Shown piece after piece: positions 26,573-36,073 of a DNA stretch of 64,000 nt. Position 1 is the stretch's first letter; each line of letters begins with the position of its first letter. Location of the stretch: NCBI RefSeq assembly GCF_900163785.1, contig NZ_FUKN01000013.1:372001-436000 (forward strand), given 5' to 3'. The notes beneath the pieces are model-generated. The model searched no databases and was not told where the DNA came from. It saw only the letters and a list, made by a program, of their open reading frames with translations. Source of the DNA: Psychrobacter sp. JB385. Its GTDB lineage: Bacteria > Pseudomonadota > Gammaproteobacteria > Pseudomonadales > Moraxellaceae. The position numbers were made by a program, and so were the translations under genes.

Positions 26573-28279
26573 TTACGCTGTGCGTTTAAGCAAAAGTTTG
26601 GCTTGATGTTGCTGCTCTTGGTTACCTTGATCGATAACTTCATTGAGTAAGCGTTTGGCGCTATCGTATTCCCCCAATTGTACATATTGAGTGGCCAAAT
26701 CTAAGGTCACTTGATGACTATCCAACGACTTTACAAAATCAAAGTCTGCTGAAAAACGGGATGCGAAATCTTCTGCTGATTCGGTATCAGTTTCATCTTC
26801 AAAAGTAATGTTACTGTCGGTTTCGACAGGTGCTGACGACGTCGGCATTGCTGGAGTACTTGGCTCAAACTCAAAGTCTTCCTCTAATACGGTGTTGTCA
26901 TCGAACAATAGCGGCTCAGAAGCGGTAGTAACCTCTGGCGTCTCAATAATTTCGCTCTCTACAGAGTTGTCGTCGAATCGCAGTTCTTCAAGACTGATGT
27001 CTTCAAATTTATTATTGTCAAGGTTACCATTTTCAAGGCTACTGTTTTTAGAGTCAATATTTTCAAAAGTGTGGTCGTTAGAGCTGCTGTCTTCAAAGTC
27101 AGTATTTTCAAGAATGAAATTATCGATGTCATTCGTGTCTTCAAGAGTAGGTACAACGCTCTCTGACACAGTCTCTGTATTATTTGATGTATCAAAATCA
27201 TCTAATGATAAGACGAAATCCTCTTCATTTTGATTCGAATCGATATTCAATGCTTCGACAGTTGATTCTTTATTATCAGTAATCGTATCGGTCTCAGCAT
27301 CGGTGACCAAATCATCAAAATCTAAGATGAACTCTTCGCTTTCTAACGTCATATCTTCGTCAGCGTTATCAGAGTCACGTGACGCTACAGATGTGTGAGT
27401 TGGTGCTTTATCTGCTTCAGATGAATCAAAATCAAAGTCGAAATCAATGATATCGCTGTCTTCACTAGTTGTCTCATCGACGGTAACGGTATTGAAGCTT
27501 TCTTCTTCTGTGTCATTCGATGAGGTTACAGGCGCTGCACTAGTAGTGACTGGTTCTTCAAAACCATGATCTTCAAAATCATTGTCAAAGTCGCTGAGGG
27601 TAAGATCAAAGTCGTTTTCTACTGATTCATTAGTAGAGCTGATTTGATCAAACTCATTTGGCGCTGCGGTTTTATGGGTTTGCTCATCTGCCCAAGTAGG
27701 ATTGCTATCTTGTACAGCTGGCTGGTCAGGCAGGACGTTTTGATCGTCAGTTTGGCTGATTGGTAAGTCAAAATCGATACTTTCAAAGTTGGTTTGATCT
27801 TCTACTGGTGCTGCTTCTACAGCAACTGATGCTTGCTCTTCAAAGAATAAAGCCTTTAATTCATTGGCCTGAGTGATACTTTGTGGATCGCTCTGAGTTT
27901 TAATAGTGTCATAAACAGTGTTAAAGTTTTCAGGTTGATCGAGTGTGGCATAAATGCTCAGTAGCTTAAGTAATAATTGACTGTCGTTCGGCTTCTCATT
28001 CAGTCCGCGAGTGAGTGTCTCAATGGCTTTGTCATGGCGCTGCTGATCGATAAAGCGCTGAGCAATGGTGATGTGATCAAATTTCTTATCAATATCTTCA
28101 CGGCTATGAGCAGGAGTATTGTCAGTTGTTTTGGCGGTCGGCGTTAGAGTTGCAGCCTTTTTCCCTGTTTGAATAGCGGGTGGTATTGACGTTTCTTGTG
28201 CTTTCTTTTTGCGCAATACTAAAACAGCTACCAATAAGATGAGCACCAATCCGGCGATGATATATAGCATATTGTCCAT
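26573..28279 (-). CDS. FimV C-terminal half: membrane anchor, acidic region and TPR-like domain
   Basis: 568 residues that match the second half of FimV/HubP, the peptidoglycan-linked polar organiser of type IV pili. An N-terminal membrane helix (MLYIIAGLVLILLVAVLVL) is followed by RKKK; next a TPR-like stretch near residues 65-150 (ITIAQRFIDQQRHDKAIETL); then about 350 residues that are very rich in Asp, Glu, Ser and Thr; and finally the FimV C-terminal helical repeat (VTLDLATQYVQLGEYDSAKRLLNEV). It starts 55 bases after the stop of the gene holding the secreted N-terminal half, with its own GGAG ribosome site. In Pseudomonas both halves are one protein, so this is a gene fission, not a frameshift. 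Confidence 0.85.
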   Translation of the reverse strand: MDNMLYIIAGLVLILLVAVLVLRKKKAQETSIPPAIQTGKKAATLTPTAKTTDNTPAHSREDIDKKFDHITIAQRFIDQQRHDKAIETLTRGLNEKPNDSQLLLKLLSIYATLDQPENFNTVYDTIKTQSDPQSITQANELKALFFEEQASVAVEAAPVEDQTNFESIDFDLPISQTDDQNVLPDQPAVQDSNPTWADEQTHKTAAPNEFDQISSTNESVENDFDLTLSDFDNDFEDHGFEEPVTTSAAPVTSSNDTEEESFNTVTVDETTSEDSDIIDFDFDFDSSEADKAPTHTSVASRDSDNADEDMTLESEEFILDFDDLVTDAETDTITDNKESTVEALNIDSNQNEEDFVLSLDDFDTSNNTETVSESVVPTLEDTNDIDNFILENTDFEDSSSNDHTFENIDSKNSSLENGNLDNNKFEDISLEELRFDDNSVESEIIETPEVTTASEPLLFDDNTVLEEDFEFEPSTPAMPTSSAPVETDSNITFEDETDTESAEDFASRFSADFDFVKSLDSHQVTLDLATQYVQLGEYDSAKRLLNEVIDQGNQEQQHQAKLLLKRTA

Positions 28280-28334
28280 AATTACTCCAACGCCTATCTA
28301 TGATCATGGCGTACTGCATTGATCAATCAGGCAA

Positions 28335-30110
28335 TTATTGATTGCGTAGTTTTTTAAGACGAGCTTGTAGCTCAGCCAGTTTTTGGTTTTGTAATTGAAT
28401 TTTTCTAGCATAGTTATCAAGCGCGCTACTGGTCTTTGATAATTGCTGTGCTTGTGTCGCTGTGCTTTGTCTTGATGATTTTAGAGTCGCTAAGATATCT
28501 GTACTCAGACCATTACCCTTGGTCGCTGCTGATTTTGCCTGTGTGCCCTCGGCACTACCGTTATGATCAGGCGCTAGAACTGAAAACTGAGCTTTTGGCA
28601 ATGTGCGAGTCTTAGTGGTTGTAGGCTCTATACGTTGTTTGTTTGCTTGAGCCATTTCAGATGACTGCTGTGAGGGTTTTTTGGTGGTTTTGGGTACCGC
28701 AGCAGTGTTTGCGCGGCGACTATATTGTCTTTGTGCGCTAATCGCGTCTTCTATTTTTTTCTGTGATGGGATCACCTCATAGCTGGGCAAGTTTAGCTTT
28801 GCATCTGCTTTTAGTTGACCTGCATCTTTATTGATGAAAGCGTCAGGGTTTTGTGATTGAATCTGCTTCATCACGGTTTGGACATTCAGATCATTTTCTT
28901 GGGCAATTTGCTGCGCGATCATCCATAAGCTATCGTTGCGTTGTACTTGGTATTGAGCCGCTGTGCTATTAGTTGTATTGCTAGAGACGGCATTGGTAAC
29001 ATTCTGAGGATTATTGAGGGTCTTGGCGTCAGAGTTTGCGATATTCGCTGGTATATTGCTAGTTGAAGCAACGATAGAGGTGGCATCGCTTGTATCAAGG
29101 TTTGTCTCTGAATTTTTAACAGCCAAATCTTTAGCCATAGTGTTATTGGGCATTGGTTCAAGATTAGAGGCAGCAACAGTGCTGACTTCTTTCTCGATTC
29201 TTGGCTGTATCTGGCGAGTGACTTGTATATTCAAAATATCTAACTGTTTGTCAGTAATAGCTTGAGTGGGTGCTTTATCAACTGCAAGGGTGGCTTGACT
29301 ATGGTTTGCGTTATTAGCAGTACTATTATTGAGCCTGTCGTTGGCTATGCTTTCAATAGAATTGGCGCCAAGGCTACTTTGCTGAGTTGCAACATTTGCT
29401 TTATCTGTCAAACGACCATTGTCTAAACGGCTAGGTGCATAAGAGAGGCTGTTGCCTGCTGACGCCGTGACGGTAGGCGCTTGGATACGAGTCGCCTGAA
29501 TACTAGGCACAGGCGATTTTGCAGCGATCAACTCATTTGTCGATGAATGGACGGCTGGTAGATTCGATGTAGACACCAATGGCGGCGGCGCGCCTTTTCT
29601 GAGCGTCAGCGGCTTGGCAGTACTGGCAGATACCCTTGGTAAGTTCGGCTTTTTTGCCCCTGTGTTGATGCTAGTAGATGTATTAAGGGGCAGGCCCGCA
29701 TCGAGCGGCATCAGCAAGGTTTTGGGAACGACATTGCTCTGACCTTTATCATTAATGGTTAATACCACATCAGCAAAAGGTTTTGATACTGGCTGTGAGG
29801 TGGTAATGATGACTTGACCACTGGTTGCTGACGTGGGCGTAAAGCGTACCATCATTGAATCTGTTTTGGTCAATCCCATTTGCTGATAAATAGCTGGGTT
29901 TGCTAAGCTTGCTGAAAAGTCTGCTGCTCGAATATCAGTGACGACGATACTTGCTGCTAGCGGCTCATGCTGGGCAGAGGTGACGACTGTCTTGCCAATC
30001 GTTGCGGCCTGAGCACTTGAGGTTAGAGCCACATAACCGACAGAATACAATAATGCCATCGAAATCGCGCGATGTACAGTAGTCAAGCGATGAGAGAGAT
30101 GACAAGACAT
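28335..30110 (-). CDS. fimV: FimV N-terminal half: secreted LysM protein
   Basis: 591 residues. Signal peptide cut at SSAQAATIG, then the FimV secretory-type N-terminal domain (residues 35-130: PLAASIVVTDIRAADFSASL, NPAIYQQMGLTKTDSMMVRF, DVVLTINDKGQ), a long low-complexity Ser/Asn/Thr-rich linker, a LysM domain at about residues 390-445 (YQVQRNDSLWMIAQQIAQEN), and a C-terminal coiled coil (NYARKIQLQNQKLAELQARL). It ends exactly where FimV would continue into its membrane helix, and that helix begins the next gene. LysM should bind peptidoglycan; FimV supports type IV pilus assembly and twitching. AAGGGCGGC precedes the ATG. Confidence 0.85.
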   Translation of the reverse strand: MSCHLSHRLTTVHRAISMALLYSVGYVALTSSAQAATIGKTVVTSAQHEPLAASIVVTDIRAADFSASLANPAIYQQMGLTKTDSMMVRFTPTSATSGQVIITTSQPVSKPFADVVLTINDKGQSNVVPKTLLMPLDAGLPLNTSTSINTGAKKPNLPRVSASTAKPLTLRKGAPPPLVSTSNLPAVHSSTNELIAAKSPVPSIQATRIQAPTVTASAGNSLSYAPSRLDNGRLTDKANVATQQSSLGANSIESIANDRLNNSTANNANHSQATLAVDKAPTQAITDKQLDILNIQVTRQIQPRIEKEVSTVAASNLEPMPNNTMAKDLAVKNSETNLDTSDATSIVASTSNIPANIANSDAKTLNNPQNVTNAVSSNTTNSTAAQYQVQRNDSLWMIAQQIAQENDLNVQTVMKQIQSQNPDAFINKDAGQLKADAKLNLPSYEVIPSQKKIEDAISAQRQYSRRANTAAVPKTTKKPSQQSSEMAQANKQRIEPTTTKTRTLPKAQFSVLAPDHNGSAEGTQAKSAATKGNGLSTDILATLKSSRQSTATQAQQLSKTSSALDNYARKIQLQNQKLAELQARLKKLRNQ

Positions 30111-30214
30111 GAGCCGCCCTTTAGGATATAAGTTGTCTTTGCTGTTATAGCAAAATACTAGCCAGTTTACCAGTTTATTTCACAACTGTTGTGACCAATA
30201 AAGAAATGTTTGTC

Positions 30215-31423
30215 TTATGTTCTATTTGCCTTTTTATCGAGCAACATGGCATCGCCGTAACTAAAGAAGCGGTATTGCTTTTCAATGGCGTGTTGATAGG
30301 CATGTTCGATGGCAGCTTTGCCAGAAAAAGCGGAGACCAACATCAATAAAGTAGATTTGGGCAAATGAAAATTGGTCAGTAGACGATCTATCACCCCAAA
30401 CTTAAAGCCAGGGTAGATAAAGATATCTGTATCGCCTGACCAGCTAGAAAGTGGTTGACCTGCTGTCGCAGTCTTTTGATACGCAGTTTCAAGGACACGA
30501 GTGACCGTCGTGCCAATAGCAATGACTTGGTTGCCGTTGGCATGAGTTTGGTTGATAAGATCAGCGGTTGCCTGCGGTAAGTGAGCATACTCACTATGCA
30601 TCGTATGATTGAGCAGGTTGTCTGTCTTAACGGGCGCAAAAGTACCAGCGCCAACGTGCAACGTGACAAAAGCGGTATTGATGCCTTTTTCTGTTAGTTG
30701 ATTCAATACAGATTCATCAAAATGTAGGCTTGCAGTAGGGGCCGCCACACTTGCAAGCTTGGCTGGATCATGAAAGACAGTTTGATAACGCGTGTTATCC
30801 GTATCATCTGCATGACGCTCAAAGTAAGGCGGGATAGGCAGCTCGCCATAAAGCTCTAGATGAGGCAAAATAGGGGCCTCAAATGCCAAAATAAACAGAT
30901 TGTCTTGACGACCAATCATAACCGCATTCATATGACCATCTGCCAGCGATACACGCTGCCCAAGCTTAGGTGCCTTACTGGCTTTTACATGACAAAGCGC
31001 AATATGTTCTTTATTGACAGTCGTATCGTTTACGGTCTCTATGTGTAGAGTGGTTACATCTAAATCTGAGAGGGTCACCAAACGCTCAATCAATACCTCA
31101 ATCTTACCACCTGTGTCTTTTTGACCAAATAACCGCGCCTTCATCACTTTTGTGTCATTAAACACAATCAAATCGCCTGCGTTCAATAAATCGGGTAATT
31201 CAGCAAACAAACGATCCTGCACACTGGCTGTGTTTTTTTGATTATCAGTGGCTAAATACAGCAGTTTTGAGGCAGAACGTTGTGCCAGTGGATAGCGAGC
31301 AATAAGACTATCTGGCAATTCATAATCATAATCATCAACGCTCAAATAGTCTAAGACGTTGTGGTCTGCATCGTTATCAATTAAGGTGAGAATCGTAGAA
31401 TCTAGCGCATGAGAGTCGGTCAT
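30215..31423 (-). CDS. queA: S-adenosylmethionine:tRNA ribosyltransferase-isomerase
   Basis: Transfers the ribosyl part of AdoMet to 7-aminomethyl-7-deazaguanine in tRNA, forming epoxyqueuosine, the step before queuosine. 402 residues with an N-terminal extension of about 28 residues before the usual start region LSVDDYDYELPDSLIARYP. Family blocks: GDLIVFNDTKVMKARLFGQK, GKIEVLIERL, ASLHFDESVL, TLHVGAGTFAPVK, MHSEY and TNFHLPKSTLLMLVSAF. It stands alone; no tgt gene is adjacent on the left side. Confidence 0.96.
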   Translation of the reverse strand: MTDSHALDSTILTLIDNDADHNVLDYLSVDDYDYELPDSLIARYPLAQRSASKLLYLATDNQKNTASVQDRLFAELPDLLNAGDLIVFNDTKVMKARLFGQKDTGGKIEVLIERLVTLSDLDVTTLHIETVNDTTVNKEHIALCHVKASKAPKLGQRVSLADGHMNAVMIGRQDNLFILAFEAPILPHLELYGELPIPPYFERHADDTDNTRYQTVFHDPAKLASVAAPTASLHFDESVLNQLTEKGINTAFVTLHVGAGTFAPVKTDNLLNHTMHSEYAHLPQATADLINQTHANGNQVIAIGTTVTRVLETAYQKTATAGQPLSSWSGDTDIFIYPGFKFGVIDRLLTNFHLPKSTLLMLVSAFSGKAAIEHAYQHAIEKQYRFFSYGDAMLLDKKANRT

Positions 31424-31600
31424 AATGAGTCTTTAAATGAATGTAAATTTTGGCACAATTGTAGCAGAAATGAGGTTGTGAGAGGATAGCTAAATACAAT
31501 TACTCATACCTAAAATAGCTTAAAAACCATAAATAGCCTAAGCATTAATTTATCATAATGGACCATAGATAAAAACACCCAAGATTTATGAGTTATAAAA

Positions 31601-32686
31601 CTATTCAAATAAATTGAGCTGAGGTAGCAATTGTGCTGCTGGTAGTAACGATGAAAAAGTAACGCCCACCAGCCGAATGGGAAGCTGGCGTGGAATGTCT
31701 AAAAACAACTTATCAAGCCAATAATGAGCAGATTCGGCGCTATCAAAAGCCGTAGAGAGCGTGTGTGTACGCGTGATTTGCGTGAAGTCTGCGTACTTTA
31801 CTTTTAAAGTAATGGTATGAGCGATGAGCGCCTTCTTTTGTAGCTGATTGAATGCGTCCTCATTTTGTTCATAAATCTGTATACGCAGTGCATCATCATC
31901 GTTTAAATTCTCTGTAAAGGTGGTCTCTGACCCAACAGATTTATGCGTTCGCTCTGATTTTACTGCACGCTCATCACGCCCATGAGCAATGTCATGATAA
32001 AACTGTCCACGCTTGCCAAACTCTTGCACCAATAAAGCCGCTGACAGGTTGCGAAGATCCGCACCGTTATTGACACCCATCGCGTGTAGACGCTGAGCAG
32101 TGGCCTTCCCAATACCGTGAAAGCGCTCGATAGGTAAGGTGCTAATAAAAGCTTCACTGTCTTCTGGCGTGATGATGGCTGTGCCATTGGGCTTGTTAAT
32201 ATCAGAGGCAATCTTGGCCAGCATTTTGTTAAAAGATACCCCAGCAGAAGCTGTCAATCCAGTGTGCTCAAGAATCTGGGCGCGTAGCCAATTGGCCATT
32301 AGGGTTGCTGACCCTTGATGGACTTTTAACCCAGTGACATCTAAGTACGCTTCATCCAATGACAACGGCTCAACATGAGGCGTTAAGCGGTACATAATCT
32401 GACGGATCTCGCTGCTGACGGCTCTATAAACCTCAAAACGTGGTCGTACAAATATCACGTCTGGACAGCGTTTGCGCGCCTCGTAGCAAGACATGGCAGA
32501 ACGCACCCCAAATTGACGTACTTCATAACTGGCCGCTGCTACCACACCGCGACCATTTGGATCGCCGCCTACGACCAGCGGTTTACCTTGCAACTCCGGA
32601 AAATCGCGCTGCTCAACACTGGCATAAAAGGCATCCATATCTATATGGATAATCTTACGAGGATTGGGGTTTTTGAAGGTTGTCAT
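31601..32686 (-). CDS. dinB: DNA polymerase IV (Y family)
   Basis: Error-prone translesion polymerase. About 361 residues from the ATG at 32686, which is preceded by AAGGA; the open frame runs 14 codons further upstream without a ribosome site. Catalytic motifs: IIHIDMDAFYASVEQRD with the first acidic residues, SLDEAYLDVT with the second pair, then the HhH thumb region RFHGIGKATAQRLHAMGV and the little-finger domain. It ends LNLFE, which resembles the QLxLF clamp-binding motif that ties Pol IV to the beta clamp. No LexA-like box is visible upstream. Confidence 0.96.
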   Translation of the reverse strand: MTTFKNPNPRKIIHIDMDAFYASVEQRDFPELQGKPLVVGGDPNGRGVVAAASYEVRQFGVRSAMSCYEARKRCPDVIFVRPRFEVYRAVSSEIRQIMYRLTPHVEPLSLDEAYLDVTGLKVHQGSATLMANWLRAQILEHTGLTASAGVSFNKMLAKIASDINKPNGTAIITPEDSEAFISTLPIERFHGIGKATAQRLHAMGVNNGADLRNLSAALLVQEFGKRGQFYHDIAHGRDERAVKSERTHKSVGSETTFTENLNDDDALRIQIYEQNEDAFNQLQKKALIAHTITLKVKYADFTQITRTHTLSTAFDSAESAHYWLDKLFLDIPRQLPIRLVGVTFSSLLPAAQLLPQLNLFE

Positions 32687-32822
32687 AGTCCTTATTTTAC
32701 CTGACAGACAGTTTGAGTTCAGTATCAATTATTGTCGCAATCAATATAATAACCATGTGTTTCAACACCTACTTGGTTGAGCCAACATCAGTATTAAATG
32801 AACGACGCACAATGATTGCAAC

Positions 32823-32894
32823 GTGCTACTAAGATAAATTTTCCTTGCTGAGCCGTTGCTGTCAGAGGCTACGCAAAATTTATCTTAGTAGCAC
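32823..32894. repeat. 72-bp element with 20-bp perfect inverted repeats
   Basis: Left arm begins GTGCTACTAAGATAA and right arm ends TTATCTTAGTAGCAC; the arms are perfect over 20 bases and enclose 32 bases that are more GC-rich (includes GCTGAGCC and GAGGCTACGC). It lies in the gap between dinB and the MocR gene. No target-site duplication is evident and there is no T tract, so it is unlike the terminators of this window. It could be a small dispersed palindromic element (MITE or REP type) or a cruciform site. Confidence 0.7.
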
Positions 32895-32969
32895 TTTATT
32901 TGTTTTATAGTGAATCAACCATGTGCTGACATCAATATACTTGACTGATATGTAAAGCGGAGTGTACCT

Positions 32970-34337
32970 GTGAAAAAATTCGAAGAAATATGTTTAATAG
33001 TCATTGATGACATTAAGTCTGGTAGAAAAAAAATTGGAGACAAAATACCTTCAATTCGTGCTATGTCAAAACAATATAACGTGTCAAAAAATACCATAGT
33101 GAACGCGTATAGTATTTTGTTAGAGCAGCGTTGGATCAAGGCGTTACCCAAATCAGGGTTTTATATCAGTGAAGATTTATCCAGCAAAGAGACGCACAAT
33201 ACCATGCTGGATTTGACCAATTTTTATAATGGCGTCGATTTACTTGAGCAACAGCTGGTCAACGAGTACAGTCACAAGCCTGGTGAGGGTAGATATCCAA
33301 GAGAGTATATGGATAAGCTCAAGCTAGACAGCTATTTGGGTTACCCGAACTATAGTGACAAATCCTCTTATCTTGACTATGGATATGGTGATCCAGCCGG
33401 TAATAGTATGCTTCGAGGACTGATCACTGACATACTCAAAAACCACTCTCTTGACGTTGATTCGCAAAATGTCTTAATGACCTACGGTACCAATCATAGT
33501 GTGGATTTAATCATTAGGCATTTTTTATCAGAAGGCGATAACGTTATCGTAGAGTCACCTGGATATTACCCTTTATTCAGTAAGCTCAAGCTTCATAAAG
33601 TGAATACGATTGCGCTCAAAAGAACCAAGTTCGGCTTAGATGTGAACAATCTAGAAGCCATTATTCAAAAAAAGCATCCTAAAATGTTGTTTTTGCAGCC
33701 CTTCGCGCACAATCCAACAGGAACAGACTTAACCATAGAAAACCTTGAAGCCATTAAGTCGGTCTGTATAGAGAATAATGTGGTTATCGTGGAAGATGAT
33801 CCTTTTTTACTGATTCGAGAAAAAGCCGCCAGTTATCTGTTTAGTGAAGACGATCCTGTGATTTACTTAAGCAGCTTTTCAAAAACCGTTTCGGCCTCGT
33901 TAAGATGTGGTTTTATTGTCGCCTCTACACCGTTAATAAAATCCCTTACGCGTCTAAAAATGATAACGGTCATCAATACGTCATCAATCACCGAAAACAT
34001 CCTTAATCATATGATCAGTAGTGGCACACTCGGCAGTCATCTACAAGCACTAAAGAGTCTGTCACATGAAAAGTCGGCCGAATCAATCACGGCGCTGAAT
34101 ACCATCGAAGGCCTAAAGCTTTATCCTCATAATCCCAGCGGTCATTTTTTGTGGTTTCGTATTCCAATGGATGACAAAAAAGTCGTCAATCACGCCAGAA
34201 AAAACAATATTTTTATGGCACCAGGCAATCTGTTTTTTCCTTGTGAAAATACGTACTTTGCTTTGAGAATCAATAAATTTTATATAGACCAAACCACGGT
34301 TACATTCATTGAAGAAGAGGTGTTCAATACGCGTTAG
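32970..34337 (+). CDS. MocR-type regulator (GntR helix-turn-helix plus PLP aminotransferase fold)
   Basis: 455 residues, starting with GTG after GGAG. The N-terminal GntR winged helix spans about residues 1-70 (GDKIPSIRAMSKQYNVSKNT, IVNAYSILLEQRWI), followed by a linker and an aminotransferase class I fold: YGDPAGNSMLRGLI, VIVESPGYYPLFSKLK, QPFAHNPTGTDLT, VVIVEDDPFLLI, and the PLP lysine in SSFSKTVSASLRCGFI. MocR regulators use PLP as a sensor cofactor and often activate a neighbouring operon. The next genes on the same strand encode HMG-CoA reductase and transporters, so it is most likely their regulator. A true aminotransferase role is less likely because of the HTH. Confidence 0.88.
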   Translation: MKKFEEICLIVIDDIKSGRKKIGDKIPSIRAMSKQYNVSKNTIVNAYSILLEQRWIKALPKSGFYISEDLSSKETHNTMLDLTNFYNGVDLLEQQLVNEYSHKPGEGRYPREYMDKLKLDSYLGYPNYSDKSSYLDYGYGDPAGNSMLRGLITDILKNHSLDVDSQNVLMTYGTNHSVDLIIRHFLSEGDNVIVESPGYYPLFSKLKLHKVNTIALKRTKFGLDVNNLEAIIQKKHPKMLFLQPFAHNPTGTDLTIENLEAIKSVCIENNVVIVEDDPFLLIREKAASYLFSEDDPVIYLSSFSKTVSASLRCGFIVASTPLIKSLTRLKMITVINTSSITENILNHMISSGTLGSHLQALKSLSHEKSAESITALNTIEGLKLYPHNPSGHFLWFRIPMDDKKVVNHARKNNIFMAPGNLFFPCENTYFALRINKFYIDQTTVTFIEEEVFNTR

Positions 34338-34684
34338 CCCATTGTTTGTTATGACTACTTTAAGCCAGTTGCCCAAAAAGAAACTGCTGGGTGAACACAT
34401 TGTTCACGCTTAGTACGACTTCACGACCTATCTGTTTACCTATTTTACTTATCCTGCTTATCTAGTGACATCTTCCTGTATTCAATCGACTGTATTGGCC
34501 ACAATTACCGCGCTTTATAAGAATGGGTACAGTTTTGAGGGAAAAAGCCTTTCTGTACCCTTGGAAGAATATTCTGCGCATGGTATTTCTATAATAACGG
34601 ACTGAGATAGTACTGCTATGAGCAGTCTTAGGGTTTGCTATATCAAACCCTTTTTAAAGGAATCATTTTACAGGATGTATACCC
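34338..34684 (+). promoter_or_regulatory. Upstream region of the HMG-CoA reductase operon with three hairpins
   Basis: No gene here. It holds an inverted repeat GGGTACAG (34525-34532) / CTGTACCC (34553-34560), a good shape for a regulator site, then ACTGCT-ATG-AGCAGT at 34611-34625, then a terminator-like hairpin at 34630-34655 just before the ribosome site of the next gene. The operator reading is inference. Confidence 0.5.
34630..34655 (+). terminator. Intrinsic terminator or attenuator in front of the HMG-CoA reductase gene
   Basis: AGGGTTTG pairs with CAAACCCT around CTATAT and is followed by a short T run. It ends 30 bases before the ATG at 34685 and 290 bases past the MocR stop. Either it ends the MocR transcript or it is a leader terminator of the operon. 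Confidence 0.7.
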
Positions 34685-35968
34685 ATGCAAGACTCAACCT
34701 CTTCTTCGCGCATTTCCAGTTTTTATAAACTTGAGCACCAGCAACGGTTAGAAAAAATCGCTGAATTTTTGGGCGAAAGCAATTTCAATCAAGAGCACTT
34801 TTTGAACACTGGTAATACGGAGTTTCAAACCGTTGATAATATGATTGAGAATGCCATTGGTACGATGAATATACCCATTGGTGTTGCTACCAATATGATC
34901 ATCGATGGTAAAGACAGATTGATTCCTATGGCGACAGAGGAGTCGTCCGTGGTGGCGGCTGTTTGTAATGCCGCCAGACAATGTCGCGCTACTGGCGGTT
35001 TTTATACCCATACTTCTGAACACATCATGATCGGTCAGATTCAATTGGTTGATGTCATCAATCCCATGATTACCAAACAAGTTATCCTCGAAAATGAGCA
35101 CGATATTAAAGCTATCTGTAACGACGTAGATCCATTATTAGTGAAGTTAGGCGGTGGGTTCAAAGGGTTAGAAGTGAGAGTGTTGGATGATGGTCATGAG
35201 TACAATATTATCGTACATATTTTGGTAGATACGTGCGATGCCATGGGTGCAAATGCAGTCAATTCTATGGTTGAGGCGTTATCACCAGCGTTAGAGAGCT
35301 GGACATCTGCCAAGGCAAATATGAGGATTTTGTCAAACCTTGCAGACAAACGCCTGTCAATGGCTCGTGCCACATGGCCTACGGATGAAATAGGAGGCGA
35401 GGCCGTCAGAGATGCGATGCTATCGGCATTCCGATTTGCAGATACTGATCCTTATCGGGCAGCGACCCATAATAAAGGCATTATGAACGGGATATCGGCT
35501 GTGATTTTGGCAACAGGGAATGACACACGAGCGATAGAAGCGGGCGCTCATGCTTATGCTTGTAAGACAGGCCAATACCGCAGTTTATCCAGTTGGGGTG
35601 TGGATAAAGACGGTAATTTATGTGGCAGCTTAGAGCTACCTATGGCAGTCGGTCTGATTGGTGGTGCGACCAAAGTGCATCCAACGGCGCAGCAAAACTT
35701 AGAGATTTTGAACATTGATTCTGCAGATGAGCTGGCTAGGATTACGTGTGCGGTTGGATTGGCACAAAACTTTGCGGCAATGAAAGCCTTGGTGACCACA
35801 GGCATTCAAAAAGGCCATATGTCACTGCATGCAAAAAACATTGCACTTATGGCAGGTGCCAAAACCCATGAGGTTGATACAGTAACTGAGCTATTGGTTC
35901 AGAGCGGCAAAGTACGTATCGATGTGGCTGAAGAGATTTTAACAACCTTACGTCAAAACAATACGTAA
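34685..35968 (+). CDS. Hydroxymethylglutaryl-CoA reductase, class II (degradative type)
   Basis: Interconverts mevalonate and HMG-CoA; class II enzymes of bacteria that lack the mevalonate biosynthetic pathway usually work in the oxidative, catabolic direction. 427 residues, almost the same length as the Pseudomonas mevalonii enzyme. The substrate-binding block ENAIGTMNIPIGVA, the catalytic Glu in MATEESSVVAA, the Lys in ATHNKGIMNGI, the Asp in LATGNDTRAIEAGAHAYA and the C-terminal His in GHMSLHAKNIA are all present, so it should be active. No other mevalonate-pathway gene is in the window. It heads a run of transporter and AtuA genes. Catabolic direction is inferred. Confidence 0.9.
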   Translation: MQDSTSSSRISSFYKLEHQQRLEKIAEFLGESNFNQEHFLNTGNTEFQTVDNMIENAIGTMNIPIGVATNMIIDGKDRLIPMATEESSVVAAVCNAARQCRATGGFYTHTSEHIMIGQIQLVDVINPMITKQVILENEHDIKAICNDVDPLLVKLGGGFKGLEVRVLDDGHEYNIIVHILVDTCDAMGANAVNSMVEALSPALESWTSAKANMRILSNLADKRLSMARATWPTDEIGGEAVRDAMLSAFRFADTDPYRAATHNKGIMNGISAVILATGNDTRAIEAGAHAYACKTGQYRSLSSWGVDKDGNLCGSLELPMAVGLIGGATKVHPTAQQNLEILNIDSADELARITCAVGLAQNFAAMKALVTTGIQKGHMSLHAKNIALMAGAKTHEVDTVTELLVQSGKVRIDVAEEILTTLRQNNT

Positions 35969-36073
35969 GCGGGGCATGTCGATATAAAAAAGGTTCAGTA
36001 AGCATCAAGGTCGATGCTTCAAGGCTGGTTTTTAGATGGTCATTCTATACGGACTATGATGACAAGGATGAAT

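Noticed and set aside
26808..27233. 141-aa plus-strand ORF opposite the acidic part of the FimV C-terminal gene
   Set aside because: Ser/Leu-rich complement of Asp/Glu/Ser codons; an artefact of composition.
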